From contig NW_026622985.1 of the NCBI RefSeq assembly GCF_023065955.2, positions 5,230,001 through 5,294,000 of the forward strand: a stretch of 64,000 nucleotides of DNA, in the 5' to 3' direction. Below the pieces are notes generated by a model, which saw nothing but the letters and a program-made list of their open reading frames with translations, was not told the DNA's origin and did no database searches. Source of the DNA: Ursus arctos. Its lineage: Eukaryota > Chordata > Mammalia > Carnivora > Ursidae. The translations under genes were made by a program, and so were the position numbers. Positions 9,850 through 20,825 of this stretch are shown piece after piece; position 1 is the stretch's first letter; each line of letters opens with the position of its first letter.

Positions 9850-10580
9850 AAAAAAGATGAGGTGTATGTATACAATGGGGTATTACTCAGCCATAAAAAA
9901 GAATGAAATCTTGCTCTTTGCAACAACATGGATGGAGCTAGAGAGTATAATGCTAAGTGAAATAAGTCAGTCAGAGAAAGACAAATACCATATGATTTCA
10001 CTCCTATGTGGAATTTGAGAAACTAAATAAACAAAGAAAAAAGAGAGACAAAACAAGAAACAAACTCATAATATCAACATTTTAAAAGAAATTAAAACTA
10101 TTTTTTGATTAAATATCCTTGAGTGAATTTACTTGTTGTTTCCTTATAATTTGACCCAAACTATACATTTTTTGGGCAGTAATTACACAAAAGAGATGAT
10201 ATCCATCTCATATATTACACCATATTGCCTATACTTATTATATTTATTTATTATGCTGCATATTATTGGGAAGACATGACAACGGATTGTCCCAATACTG
10301 GTGAAGTTCACTTTGATCACACTGACTAAGGAATGTACTGACAATTTTCTCTACTGTAAAGTTGCAAGGTTTTTCCCTTTGCAATTGATAACTATTCTGT
10401 GGAAAGACACTTGAGACTATGTAAATGTTGTGTTTCCCAAAAAACTTCTACCCGCTAGTAGTAGAAGTGGCTAACACCACTCCTGATTCTTGCTTAAAGC
10501 AATTATTACTACAATTCTAATTCCATCATTCCTTCTACTCCTATTGTTATTCTATTGTAAGAAATACTTTTCCATTCTCA

Positions 10581-10608
10581 CATTCATTCATTCATTCATT
10601 CATTCATT
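10581..10608 (+). repeat. (CATT)n microsatellite
   Basis: Seven 'catt' units in antisense L1ME sequence. Confidence 0.9.
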
Positions 10609-10759
10609 TCTATTGGTATCAATTTATGGATTCTTATTTTCTTCAGTAAGTTATAATCCATTACTAACATTGACTCTGAGTCTTAAATTATTCCCACCTT
10701 TCTGGTAAAGTCTCTTAAAGCTGGCTGTGTACCCTTTTGAAATGTCTCCATCATTTTTT

Positions 10760-10952
10760 TTTAAAGATTTTATTTATTTATTTGACAGAGATAGAGACAG
10801 CCGGTGAGAGAGGGAACACAAGCAGGGGGAGTGGGAGAGGAAGAAGCAGGCTCATAGCGGAGGAGCCCGATGTGGGGCTCGATCCCAGAACGCCAGGATC
10901 ACACCCTGAGCCGAAGGCAGACGCTTAACCGCTGTGCCACCCAGGCTCCCCA
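10760..10952 (-). mobile_element. CAN-SINE, arctoid/ursid type
   Basis: Complete reverse copy, body 'tttatttatttatttgacag', head 'gctgtgccacccaggctccc'. It is flanked by the 16-bp duplication 'gtctccatcatttttt' at 10744-10759 and 10953-10968. Confidence 0.96.
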
Positions 10953-11078
10953 GTCTCCATCATTTTTTGAGCAATTCCTTACTTTCCTGAATAATAAGAT
11001 GTTCTGTATTTGCCTTTTATTTTCCAAATTTCAGGTCTGTAATGAACTTATTTATCCAAGGAAACTTTTTTCTTTTTC

Positions 11079-11243
11079 TTTTTTTTAATATTCATTTATT
11101 TGGGAGACAGAGAGAGAATCTCAAGCAAACTCCCCACTGAGCATGGAGCCTGACATGGGGCTAGATCTCACCACCCTGAGATCATGACCTGATCCAAAAT
11201 CAAGAGTCGGATGCTTAACCAACTGAGCCACCCAGGCACCTCG
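11079..11243 (-). mobile_element. CAN-SINE, older type
   Basis: Reverse copy with 'caagcaaactccccactgag', 'gagatcatgacctgatcc' and head 'actgagccacccaggcac'. 'cttttttcttttt' flanks it on both sides (about 11065 and 11247). It is the last CAN-SINE before a long SINE-free block. Confidence 0.9.
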
Positions 11244-11375
11244 AGGCTTTTTTCTTTTTAATGACAAATGTGTTTAGAAATCAAGATCTTTGTACTAAGT
11301 TTGATTATTGTTGCTGGAGTGTCATTGCTTATTTATTATTTTTTTCTTTTAGTGGACAGAGCTAGGAAAGATAAA

Positions 11376-11575
11376 TAGGTGACAGATAGTAGATCAATAG
11401 ATCAATAGACCAATAGATAGATGATAGATATTAGACCTATAGATCAATAGATAGATGATAGATAGTACATCAATAGTAGATCAGTAGATTGATAGATCAA
11501 TAGATGATAGATAGATCAATAAATAGCTAGATCAATAGATAGATGGATAGATGATAGAGACAGACAGATAATATA
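11376..11575 (+). repeat. Degenerate tetranucleotide tract (TAGA with TCAA variants)
   Basis: About 200 bp of interspersed 'tagatagatg', 'atagatcaatag' and 'gatagatagt' units without a strict period. It lies between two parts of the antisense L1ME. Confidence 0.93.
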
Positions 11576-12780
11576 TACCATGAATTCTTACTGCATCCTC
11601 CAATTCCATGCTAATATAATACCCAATTACACTCCAGTAAATTCCAACTCTCCTACATTCACAGTTGTAATTGTTTCTTGAACAATAAGAAACTAGTTCC
11701 CACTCTCTACTACGTATTTATTTACTGCTTGATCTCAGAATATACCAGAATATACAAAAAATTCTTTCAGTTATTTGCTAAGGTAAGCCATGCCAAACTT
11801 CCTATCATAGTTCAATCTTTCTTTGCAATTTTTTTGTGTTCAACCTGAGGATATACAGTCAACATATTTTATTTAAAAATTACTTGGTTTATTTTTCTCA
11901 GTGTGGTTCTGTTATTACTTTGAAATACAGATAAGCTGATTTGTTTCACTTCGTATACCTTTTACGGTTTTAATTCATCTTTGTTGATCTTTAAGTTTAT
12001 TGTGTATGTGAAACATTAACATAGTTGCAAAAGTCCAAGTCGCAGAAAAAGCAACACTCACTCTCCCATTTCTTCTGTGCTGTGCCCACCACCCGCATCT
12101 TTTCCCGTATGTTCCATCCCATCTCCCATCAGTAACCCATCTCATAACTTTGTAGTTTATCCCTACCATGGTTCTTCATGCACAAATAAGTACATTTATG
12201 TGTATCTCCTGTTCTTCATTTTTACACAACAGGAAACATACCTTAGCTACTCTTTTTCCATTTACTTTTTTATTTTAACAAGTGGTCTTGGAATTCACTT
12301 CATTTCAGTTCACAGTGCTCTTCTTCATTCTTTTATTCTTTATTGTGACTGCGGACTGAGGACTCTCCTATGTATGTGTATCTATGTTGTCTCAAATACG
12401 TTGCAATTACAAACAATTGTTCAGGAATCACCTTGTGCACATGTACTTTTTGCATCCTTGGGATTGTATCTTGCAGGTCAATTCTTACAGGTGAGATTGC
12501 TGGGTCATTAAGGAAATGCACATGTTGTTTTTTTAGATATTGCCAAATCTCTCTAGAATTGTCACACCGATGGCATTCTTGGAGGCAAAATATGAGAGTA
12601 CCCATTCGCACAGCTGCACCCACACGATGTGTTGTCATGAATTTCAGTTTTGTCCACCTGATAAGTGAGAAATGACATATTGATTTTTGATATTTTATAA
12701 TTCTCTTTACAAGTCTTTACAATTCTCTTATTAGGAGTAAGGTGGAACATGTTTCCTGCATTTGGTGGAACTAACAAGTG

Positions 12781-15700
12781 AAAACATCTGGGCTTGCTGC
12801 TTTTTAAATTCATTCTTCAGTTCCTTTAAACTTTCTCTATTTCTTTTTTAGAAATTGATGTTTTTAACCTTTCTATTTCTAATGGGCACAATTTTGGCAA
12901 ACTCTTCCTTAAAAAAGTTATCAATTACATCTAGGTTTGCATTTTCTTTCCATAGAAGTTTATAAAATAGTATTGTCCTTTCATACTTTATATGCTATTT
13001 TGTATTTTTTCCTTCCTCTCCTTTTTTCGATTAGGCTGGCTAATTCCTTGTCTGTTTTGTTCATTTCTTTAAAAATTTTGGTGTAGCAATGAATTTACTG
13101 TTTTTCTATTCTCTGTCTCATTAATTTACATATTTATCTTTATTTTTCCCTTATTTGTCCTCTCATTTAGTTGTCTTTATTGTTCCTTTTCTAAATTTTG
13201 GAGTTGAAAATTCCATAAACTAATTTTCATTCTTTCTTTTGCATTGTTGCTTTTAAGGCAATGAATTTTCTTTGGTAACTGACTTGCACGTATCTTCTAG
13301 ATTCTCATGTGGAGTGTTTTCACTGTCATTACTTTTTAGAAGTTGTGTGCTTTCTGTTTGTATTTCCCCTTTCACCCAATAGTTGTCTAATAGGATTTTT
13401 TATTTTTGTAATTTCCAGGTAGATGAGGGAAGAGCCTTTTCTTTGTTTTGTGATAAATTTCTAATCTTACTACCTTGCAATCAGAGAGCATTGTAATATT
13501 TCTACCTTATGGACCTTTATAGTGTTTTCTTTATAACCTAATATATGACTATTTTGGTCAGTGTTGCATGTGTGCTTAAGAAAAGGTTTATTCTCTATTG
13601 TAAGGATGTAAAAAATCACATGTAAGTAAGCCCCACCTATTGATTGTATCATTTAGATCTTTTATATCCTTATTTTTTGTCCACTTGGTCTGCCTTTTAT
13701 TAAAAGTGAGTTTTGGGTTCTCCCACATTAGAATGTTCCTGCCTCCTTGGACATCCTATAGTTTCCACTTTATAAAGATGTCTGCTATGTTACTTGGCCT
13801 ATAGATGATCATAATGTTACGTCTTCTTCGTGAATAGTGGTGTCCTTAGTCAAGTGCCTTGACACTAACAAGTGTCCTTATTAGTCAAGTTTAATGCTGC
13901 TTGGCTTGAATTATGCTTTGCTAACATCATGATTACAACCTCCACATTCTTGTTTCCATTTTCCTGGTAGAAAAAAAAATCCCTTTATTTTTAGTCTTTC
14001 TGAGTCACTCACTTTTTTGGTGGTAAGGGAGGGGTTTTTGTGTACCAGACTTGTATCTTGTTTTGTAAGCCAAGTTTAAAGTATTTTTTAATGAGTCAAT
14101 TAAGCCCATTCACAGTTATTAATAGGACAATTATATTTGGCCTCAACTCTGTCACATTATTTTGGTTGTAATTACATTGTATATTACATTTGTTATTTCT
14201 TTGCATGATATTTTGTCTGTATACTTTTATTTTTATATAGTTTTACTATTTAAGAACATTCGTATTGTGCTTAAGCTATTATTAACTGTTAATTCCATTT
14301 TTAATCCCCCCATTTGACTCCCATCTATTTAACAATCAATGAGACCATTGTACTTTCCTCTTTCCTTCTCCCTGCTCATCCCCTTTGATTAAGGCTTAGA
14401 TCTACAATTAAAATGTATTAAATGCTCACTACCTGAATGCTTGAGAAGTCTGCCTTGGTTATCTCTTGGTTAGAGGAAGCTTACCTTCCAGAAAATCAGC
14501 CAAGAAGGCTTCATGGGAATAGCATTTCCTGATTTCTGCATACTTCAATCTTGGTCTACGATTCTGCTATTTGAGGAATAGCTTGGTTGAATACAAAGTA
14601 CTCAGCCTGCATGTTCATGTTCCTTCCTTGACTTCTTAAAAATGCAGCTCCATTACTATTTGGTTTGGATTTTTCCTTTAAGCTGCATGATACCGCTCTA
14701 ATTATATTGTCCTTGAAGTTATTTGATCTCTTGGCCTGGAGGCCTTGGGATTTCTTCTTTATGTTTTAGGTCAATAATTTCATTAGAATTTGTGTCAGAG
14801 CTGATGGTTTTGGATCAATTTTCAGAAGTACCTGTTAGGTCTTTTTAGTACAAAGATTCAGGTTTTCCTTCATTTCTTGAATGTTTTATTGAGTTGTGGT
14901 TTTAAATAGTAATTCTTTCCCACTGTTTTCTTTTTCCTTTTCAGGGACTTAAATTGCATATAGAAGCTGCATTCTTTGTATCTTCCATTTCAATGACTTT
15001 CTGATGCATTTCTCTACCTTATTTATCTCACTTTCATTGTCTTTACTATTGTCCTACTTCTTCTTTGTCCTTATTTAATTTTTACATGAATCCCTTCTTC
15101 CTTGGGAACTTTAATTTAGTCTATATTACTGATGTGATTTTCTTTTTTCTGTTCTCTTCCTGAAACTCTCATTTTATTTCTTCCAAGGTTCTGTCCATTT
15201 GTGTTCTTAGTTTTTAAATTTCTGGGTCAAGATGAATTTATTTGCATACCTCAAATGCTTCTTTGGGAATATTTAATTCAGTTTGGAGTGTTGAAATACA
15301 TTTTCTTTAGTTTCAGGCTTAATTGCTGGGGAAGGAGAATATTTTCATGAACTTAAGTATTTCATCCTCCTGTTGCATTTTTTTATTTTGATAATGACAT
15401 TGCAGCAATGAAGATTGCTTACACCTCTGCATTCGGTGGACAGGGCTGGTGGTTTGGGGGAATGTGTGACAATCCTAATTCAAGAAAATTTCAAGGTATG
15501 CTTTCATTTCTGGAAAGCCATGGTGGAATTTGTTATGTGTAATTGGAGTTGTTTTGTTTGTTTGCTTGTAGGATCCAAACTTCCTTCTTATTGCTTATTT
15601 TGCCCTTTAAAACTCAATTGCCTCTCCCTTTCTCTAGAAAGTGTTGCTTTTCTAAGACTGTCTCTTTAGGTTTCAAATGCCCCGCCCCTCACCCTTTGAG

Positions 15701-16050
15701 TCCCTTTCCTGAGGTCAACACCCTGAAATACTAGTGCTCCCTTTTGGGTTTGGGGAGGGTTTTATTTCCTACTTAAAGCTAGCTCTTTCAGGGTAGATTT
15801 ACTGTAGTCCTGCTTTCCTTCTTCATTCTTCTGTGCAGCTTTTTGAGACCCTGCCTTGTTCTCTGCAAAGTCTTGGTTCACAAGCTAAGGAATTAGCTCC
15901 ATTGAAATTGGTGGTTATGTTTCTACTTGAGTAGTAATGAAGTTGTAGTGTTTTTCTGTTTTCTAGTTATGTTGATAAAAGTGTAGAAGGAGTGAACATT
16001 GTGTGATTTGATCTGTTTTTCTTGTTGACTTGTATTGTTTTTGGAAGATG
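12781..16050 (-). mobile_element. Old L1M/HAL1 ORF region, antisense
   Basis: Antisense L1 ORF2 wording appears at 13030-13700 ('ctggctaattccttgtctgt', 'gtatttcccctttcaccca', 'caatcagagagcattgtaat'). Below it, toward higher coordinates, text resembling the ORF1 region of L1 or HAL1 follows (14840-15290, for example 'ttccttcatttcttgaatg'). T-rich composition throughout agrees with an A-rich LINE on the minus strand. The part beyond about 15400 is much less certain. Confidence 0.5.
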
Positions 16051-17849
16051 TATGCAACATTAGAATGTAGGCAGCCACTTTTGCCTTGGCTTCCCCAAAT
16101 GTTCCAGGTACATAATTGTCAAAGATGACAGGCTAATGTTCAGCCCCTGAGTGCTCTCAAAGGAGGACAGGGTCTGATAATGCCATCTTTTTATGATTTT
16201 CTGAGGCAACAGGACCTGCTCTCTGACACCATCAATGTTGTGATTATTCATCTCCAGATCAGAAAAGAAATAAACCCAATTTTTTGGGGACCTAAATGGT
16301 GTCCGAATTATACCACCATTATTCTTTCTCCTTTCTTATTAGAGACTCTTCTCGTTCTCAGAGAGATGGGAGGAGGCAGGGTAGACTCCTTACTTTTATT
16401 TCACACATCCCTGTGATTCTGTGTTCTTTGCAAAAACCACCACCCTCAGAAGTTCCACCTTTGGACTGCTAAGTCAGTTCTGAACTAGACCAGTACACTC
16501 ATTTACCATTTCTATTATGAAAATGTTTTGTTACAATAAATGAAGCAAGCATTCCCTTGACTTGCAAAATGATAAAACTATTCCCATCATAGGTTCCAGA
16601 ATGTTAAAAACTTTTTTTTTTTTGGCTACAGTCCTATGATAAATAAGTCAGTAGAGGTTTCACTCTGCCACAGAGTCATTGAGAAGAACTCTGTGCCATT
16701 CAACTGGTGAACATCTGAAAAATGTCCCATGTCTTAACCCAGCCAGACCACACATCTTCCATGTTGTTCCTGTGCATTGATTGCTTCCAAATCCAGATGA
16801 CCTTTACCCACAGAGTAAGCTCAGAACACCTAGTTCAGCCATTCCAAGATCTGTGCTTCTCTTGAATCCCAGGTATACCCCCGAGCCTTTTCATAGTCTA
16901 CTGTAACCTAACACCACACACTAAATTCATTACTTCTTTAGAGGAAAGTGTTGATCCTGGATGATTTTATGCAAACATTATTATTATTTGGCAAAAAATT
17001 TACCCAGGTCCCTTCCATTCTATTCATCCTTCCCTGCAGTTTGCAGAGTAAATAGCATGTGTTTGTAACTTCAGATCAACAGACAGAACATTCTTTCTGA
17101 AAGTTAGAATTCACATAACCAAATCCCTAAAGGGGGAAAAATCACTTTAAGTAAATTATGCTCAATTGTCTCTCCTGTACTTTCGCTCTCCTCTCTGAGC
17201 CATTACAGACCAATCTGATGTACTTTAAAAGCCAGGGCTGATGGATAGAGCTCATGGATGATGAATATTCATCCCAGAACCAAACAAGAAATCTAGGCAG
17301 CAAGGATACAGTTCTACAAGCACCACCTGTCACATGGGCCAGCACAGGGATTTGATTTTCTGTCTAAGGAAATGCTCTGTTTCCTAGAATTGCTCTCTCT
17401 CTCTCTGTATGCATGTCTCTCTGTCTTTGTCTCTCTCTGTCTCTCTGAGATCCTCACTCTCTGTGTATTTTAATATAGACCATTTGAATATCGGGCAAAT
17501 GAATCAATAAAATTGTGTTAAGCAGGATATTTTTATAAGGATGGTAATGCATTTTTCAGACATTAGCTGGTGAATATCCTAACTTCCTGATGAGCTTTCT
17601 ACACAATGAAAACAAAATGCAAAGAGAGGGAGAAATACTTAGAACTTGACATGTCACCTAGTATTAACCTTAATATGAATTCAACCTTAGCAATCTTAAT
17701 TTCTATGGTGGTATCTATGACAACAGTCTTATTTTCTTAATCTAGCCAATTTGGAGTTCAGAAAAGGCATAAAATTGGAATCGTATTTTATATTAAATAA
17801 ATTGCCTTTATTGTAAAAAATAGAATTACAAAAGAAATGCTGATGTCCA
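16051..17849. other. Unassigned, mostly single-copy sequence
   Basis: I cannot assign a repeat or exon. There is a T11 run at 16613-16623 and a CT-rich simple tract at 17390-17465. Open frames are short (at most 78 codons). Confidence 0.35.
17390..17465 (+). repeat. CT-rich simple repeat
   Basis: Imperfect 'tctctctctctctctg' and 'gtctctctctgtctct' runs. Confidence 0.85.
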
Positions 17850-18245
17850 AAATAAATGTTCAGCCACATTGGTGATTAGAAACTCATTTAAAAAGTAATA
17901 AATGTTTATTTGTTCATCACAATAACAAATGCTAATCCTGCTGCCAACAGATGAAGAAACAGGCCCTCTCACATGTGGCTGGTGGCAAAGCTGATGTGTC
18001 CCAGGACATACCAGAGAGTGACTGGCAATGTACAGCCTTGCCATATTTTATATGGCTGGGCCAAGCAGTTTCATTTCCAGGTTCTCATTTTAAAGAAATA
18101 ATCATGAATACGAACAAAGATTAGGTAATGGGATATTCATTGCATATTGCTATTGATAGCAAGAAATGAGTAAGTAAGCAAGTAAATAAAAGCAAGTTGA
18201 GACCCTCACCTGTCCCAAAAGGGAGAATAGTTAAATATTGATGCA
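17850..18245 (+). mobile_element. L1M 3' region, sense, diverged
   Basis: Motif order of an old L1 3' end: 'agaaacaggccctctcacat', then 'tttaaagaaataatcatga', 'gggatattcattgcatatt', and 'gggagaatagttaaatattg'. No frame remains. Confidence 0.6.
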
Positions 18246-18590
18246 CGTTGTGTGTTGTAGTTGGTTTGGTCTTTTTTTATTTCTTTTTGGAACATTGTGT
18301 GCTCAGTTCCTCGAAGGACCTGGGCAGTTTCCCTGTGTCCCTGCACCCCATACCAGCACCATTGCTTAGAGGTTTCCACCTGCCAACTTGCTGGCAACTC
18401 CACCACGAATGTCACGGCATTCATGCCCACTGTTTCGGGGGAGGAGGCCTGTGTTCCAGCCTGAGGAAGGTGAGCCAGTGGGACGGCACCCTTCTGCCTT
18501 CCCCATGCCCTCTACCCCTGACCTCTTCCATGGATTGCCCCTAGACTCATCTTTGCCACCTGAAATGGTCAATGTTCAACTGGTTCATTG

Positions 18591-18627
18591 GGTTTTTTTT
18601 GTTTTTGTTTTTGTTTTTTGTTTTTTA
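18591..18627 (+). repeat. T-rich (TTTTTG)n tract
   Basis: Runs of T with regularly spaced G. Confidence 0.9.
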
Positions 18628-19774
18628 CGCAGAAAAAGCAATTTCATGAGGTTCAACCTGACAGGAAACTCTCCATCATTCCTTCCTCACTTCCTGTCAG
18701 ACACTCCTTGTTGGGATGTCAATCTGACTTACGCTAACATTTGCACTTTGCTGTGAGGGGTTCGCTCTGCTGGTAACTCCTCAACACCCAGCAGAAGAAA
18801 AAGAGTGGAGAACCAACACAGGAGCAGAGATTCAAGGGAAGCAGTCTCGAGGATCACCAGGAGCACAGATGAAGGGCTGGAAGGTCAGGTGTGCACCCCT
18901 GATGACGAGGGAAGGCGGGTCTCTGAGGACCACAGGCTGGAAGGAGTTATGTCCATGATGACGGAGGGATGAAGATGCTGGGATAAGGAACTCAGGCTTA
19001 GTAGATCTGTCAACACAGGGGAGAAATGCAGGGAAAGGTGTTTCACTACATTTTGGTACAGAGTTAATGAGACCAGAGCAGACTCTCGTGAGGAGGACAT
19101 GACAGCTATGGTGTTGGGGTTCAAGGGTCTGCATGAGGCTGGAGTATGGGACTGGAGAAAAAGGGAGACTCAAATGATAAATCTCAGAAAAATCTGCAGG
19201 AATTGTTGGCTACTTGAAAATTATAACTGGGGAACCAGGAAGAGGAAAAAACCCTATAAAACTGGAATTTCTGTGGTGCCACTGATGTAAATGGGCCGTT
19301 TGGGGTAGGAATGTTATTTTTATAGGATTCGATGAACTTTCTTGCTAAACTCAGTGTGATGTGTGATGGTCAGTTTTCTATCAATCCACTAACATGTGGG
19401 ATCAAAAAAACAAACAACAAAACTGAAGCAGACTCATGAAAACAGGGAACAAATTGGTGGGAGGGGTTGGGAACAATGGTTGAAGCAGGTTAACAGGCTT
19501 AAGAGGAGCAAACTTCCAGTTATTCCAGAAAGAAGTCATGGGGATGTAACATAGAGCAGAGGAAATGTAGTCAATAATATCATCGTAGTTTTGTATGATG
19601 ACAGATGTCAACTAGCTTTAAGGTGGGGACCATTTGGTAATGCAGAAAAACATGCAGTCACTGTCAGTTACCTGACATCTAACAGATCATCGTTATGTCA
19701 GTGATCTTCGAAACAGATGGTTTCCTACCTATCTCTATTTAAATCTGTTTATAGCTATCTGTATTTATTTCCAT

Positions 19775-19855
19775 CATCTATCTATCTCTCTATCTGTCTA
19801 TCATCTATCTATCTATCTATCATCTATCTATCAGCTATCTATCATCTATCTCTCT
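19775..19855 (+). repeat. (TCTA)n microsatellite, interrupted
   Basis: 'tctatctatctatctat' units broken by 'catc' and 'cagc'. Confidence 0.95.
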
Positions 19856-20624
19856 ACAGCTATAATCTATCCTGCCAATTTTCTTTCTCAGATAGGACCC
19901 TCACCGACACAGCAAGTTCAGTTATTCCAGACAAATTCGGGTCTCATCTCTCTTTCACAGAGGAGACATCATATTGCTCTTCCTCCCCAGGTTCATCGGT
20001 GGTTCCCTGTGTGACCATCAGGGAAGCCCCTTCCCACACTCACTACATCCTAACTGGAAAAAGATGTGCTCCCTCATATGACAAGACTCTCTAAAGTAGG
20101 AGGAGGTGATGGAGGGCCTGGGCTCTGGGAGCTCCCACACCTGCTGTCTGCTCCCCGTCACTCAGGGTCACCTGAAGTCCATCACCACACCTAGCCTAGA
20201 CCCTCCTGATGGATCTCACACTGTGTCTTGCTGAGGACAGTCCCATTCATTTTAGGCAAAGCCTGAGTGACACTGCATTTTGTCTCCATTCCCCTGTTAG
20301 CAGCATGGGAAGACTTGGAAGAATAACATTTTAATGGCTTGGAAACTGTTCCCAACAGAATGATCTGAGAGAGGATTTTTCAAGGGTTACATCACTAAAT
20401 GACCAAACAAAGACACAGTGTCTGGCTAGCACCCACATGACTCCACTGTGAGCCATGTTTTCATAATGATGTAGCGGGATTTAGACACACCTCTTTTATA
20501 AGTGGTAGAAAGAATATTAGCATAGAAATGAAAGCCTGAACCTCAGAACCAGGAAGTCAGCAAAGAATCTTAAAAACAGAGCAAACTTTCCTTAATAAGA
20601 GTAGTTGAAATGCACTGGGCCATT

Positions 20625-20825
20625 AGGCACGTAGGGCACATTGCCTCACATGACCCTCATGGGATCCCTACGGATGAGTCCGCTATTGTCCTCGTTTTGC
20701 ACAAGGGGACACTGGAGGCTCCAAGAGGCTGGGTAATCTGACCAGCTCCCAGAGCGAGGCATGGGGACGAAACGTAGGTACATGTGCTTCCAGAGTCCCT
20801 GCTCTCTGCTGTCCAGTCTGATTAA
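20625..20825 (+). mobile_element. MIR, ancient mammalian SINE
   Basis: Core order of a MIR: 'ttgcctcacatgaccctcat', 'attgtcctcgttttgcacaa', 'ggaggctccaagaggctggg', 'accagctcccagagcgaggc'. Diverged as expected for its age. Confidence 0.7.

Larger units (their letters stand above)
9128..10067 (-). mobile_element. Carnivore L1 with 5' inversion (twin priming)
   Basis: 9128-9303 is the terminal 3' part of a young carnivore L1 in antisense ('atagttaacatacagtgtaa', 'ctcatcacgacaagtaccct', 'cacctcccctctggtgacca'). 9304-9443 and 9864-10067 are the segment that should lie just upstream, but in sense orientation ('gggtattactcagccataaa', 'gctaagtgaaataagtcagt', ending 'acaagaaacaaactc'). Flanks are near-identical 16-mers, 'atgatattaacatttt' (9112-9127) and 'ataatatcaacatttt' (10068-10083), two differences. 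This is the expected product of twin priming with a small gap at the inversion junction (9303/9304). Confidence 0.88.
8651..12780 (-). mobile_element. Old L1ME-type 3' region, antisense, heavily interrupted
   Basis: Pieces with the same antisense L1ME wording resume after each younger insertion: 8651-9127 ('ctcatacaccctttacctag'), 10084-10743, 10969-11075, 11244-11375, and 11576-12780 ('gggattgtatcttgcaggtc', 'gagattgctgggtc'). The inserts are an inverted L1, four SINEs and a GATA-like microsatellite. Boundaries to the next LINE block are uncertain. Confidence 0.55.
18246..20624. other. Unassigned single-copy sequence
   Basis: No repeat family recognised apart from two simple repeats (18591-18627 and 19775-19855). 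Overlapping open frames of up to 125 codons on both strands share no conserved-looking pattern. The 125-codon + frame at 19717-20094 is driven by the TCTA repeat. Confidence 0.35.

Noticed and set aside
12077..12511. 144-residue + ORF
   Set aside because: It lies in antisense L1 3' sequence.
19717..20094. 125-residue + ORF
   Set aside because: A large part is translation of the TCTA microsatellite.
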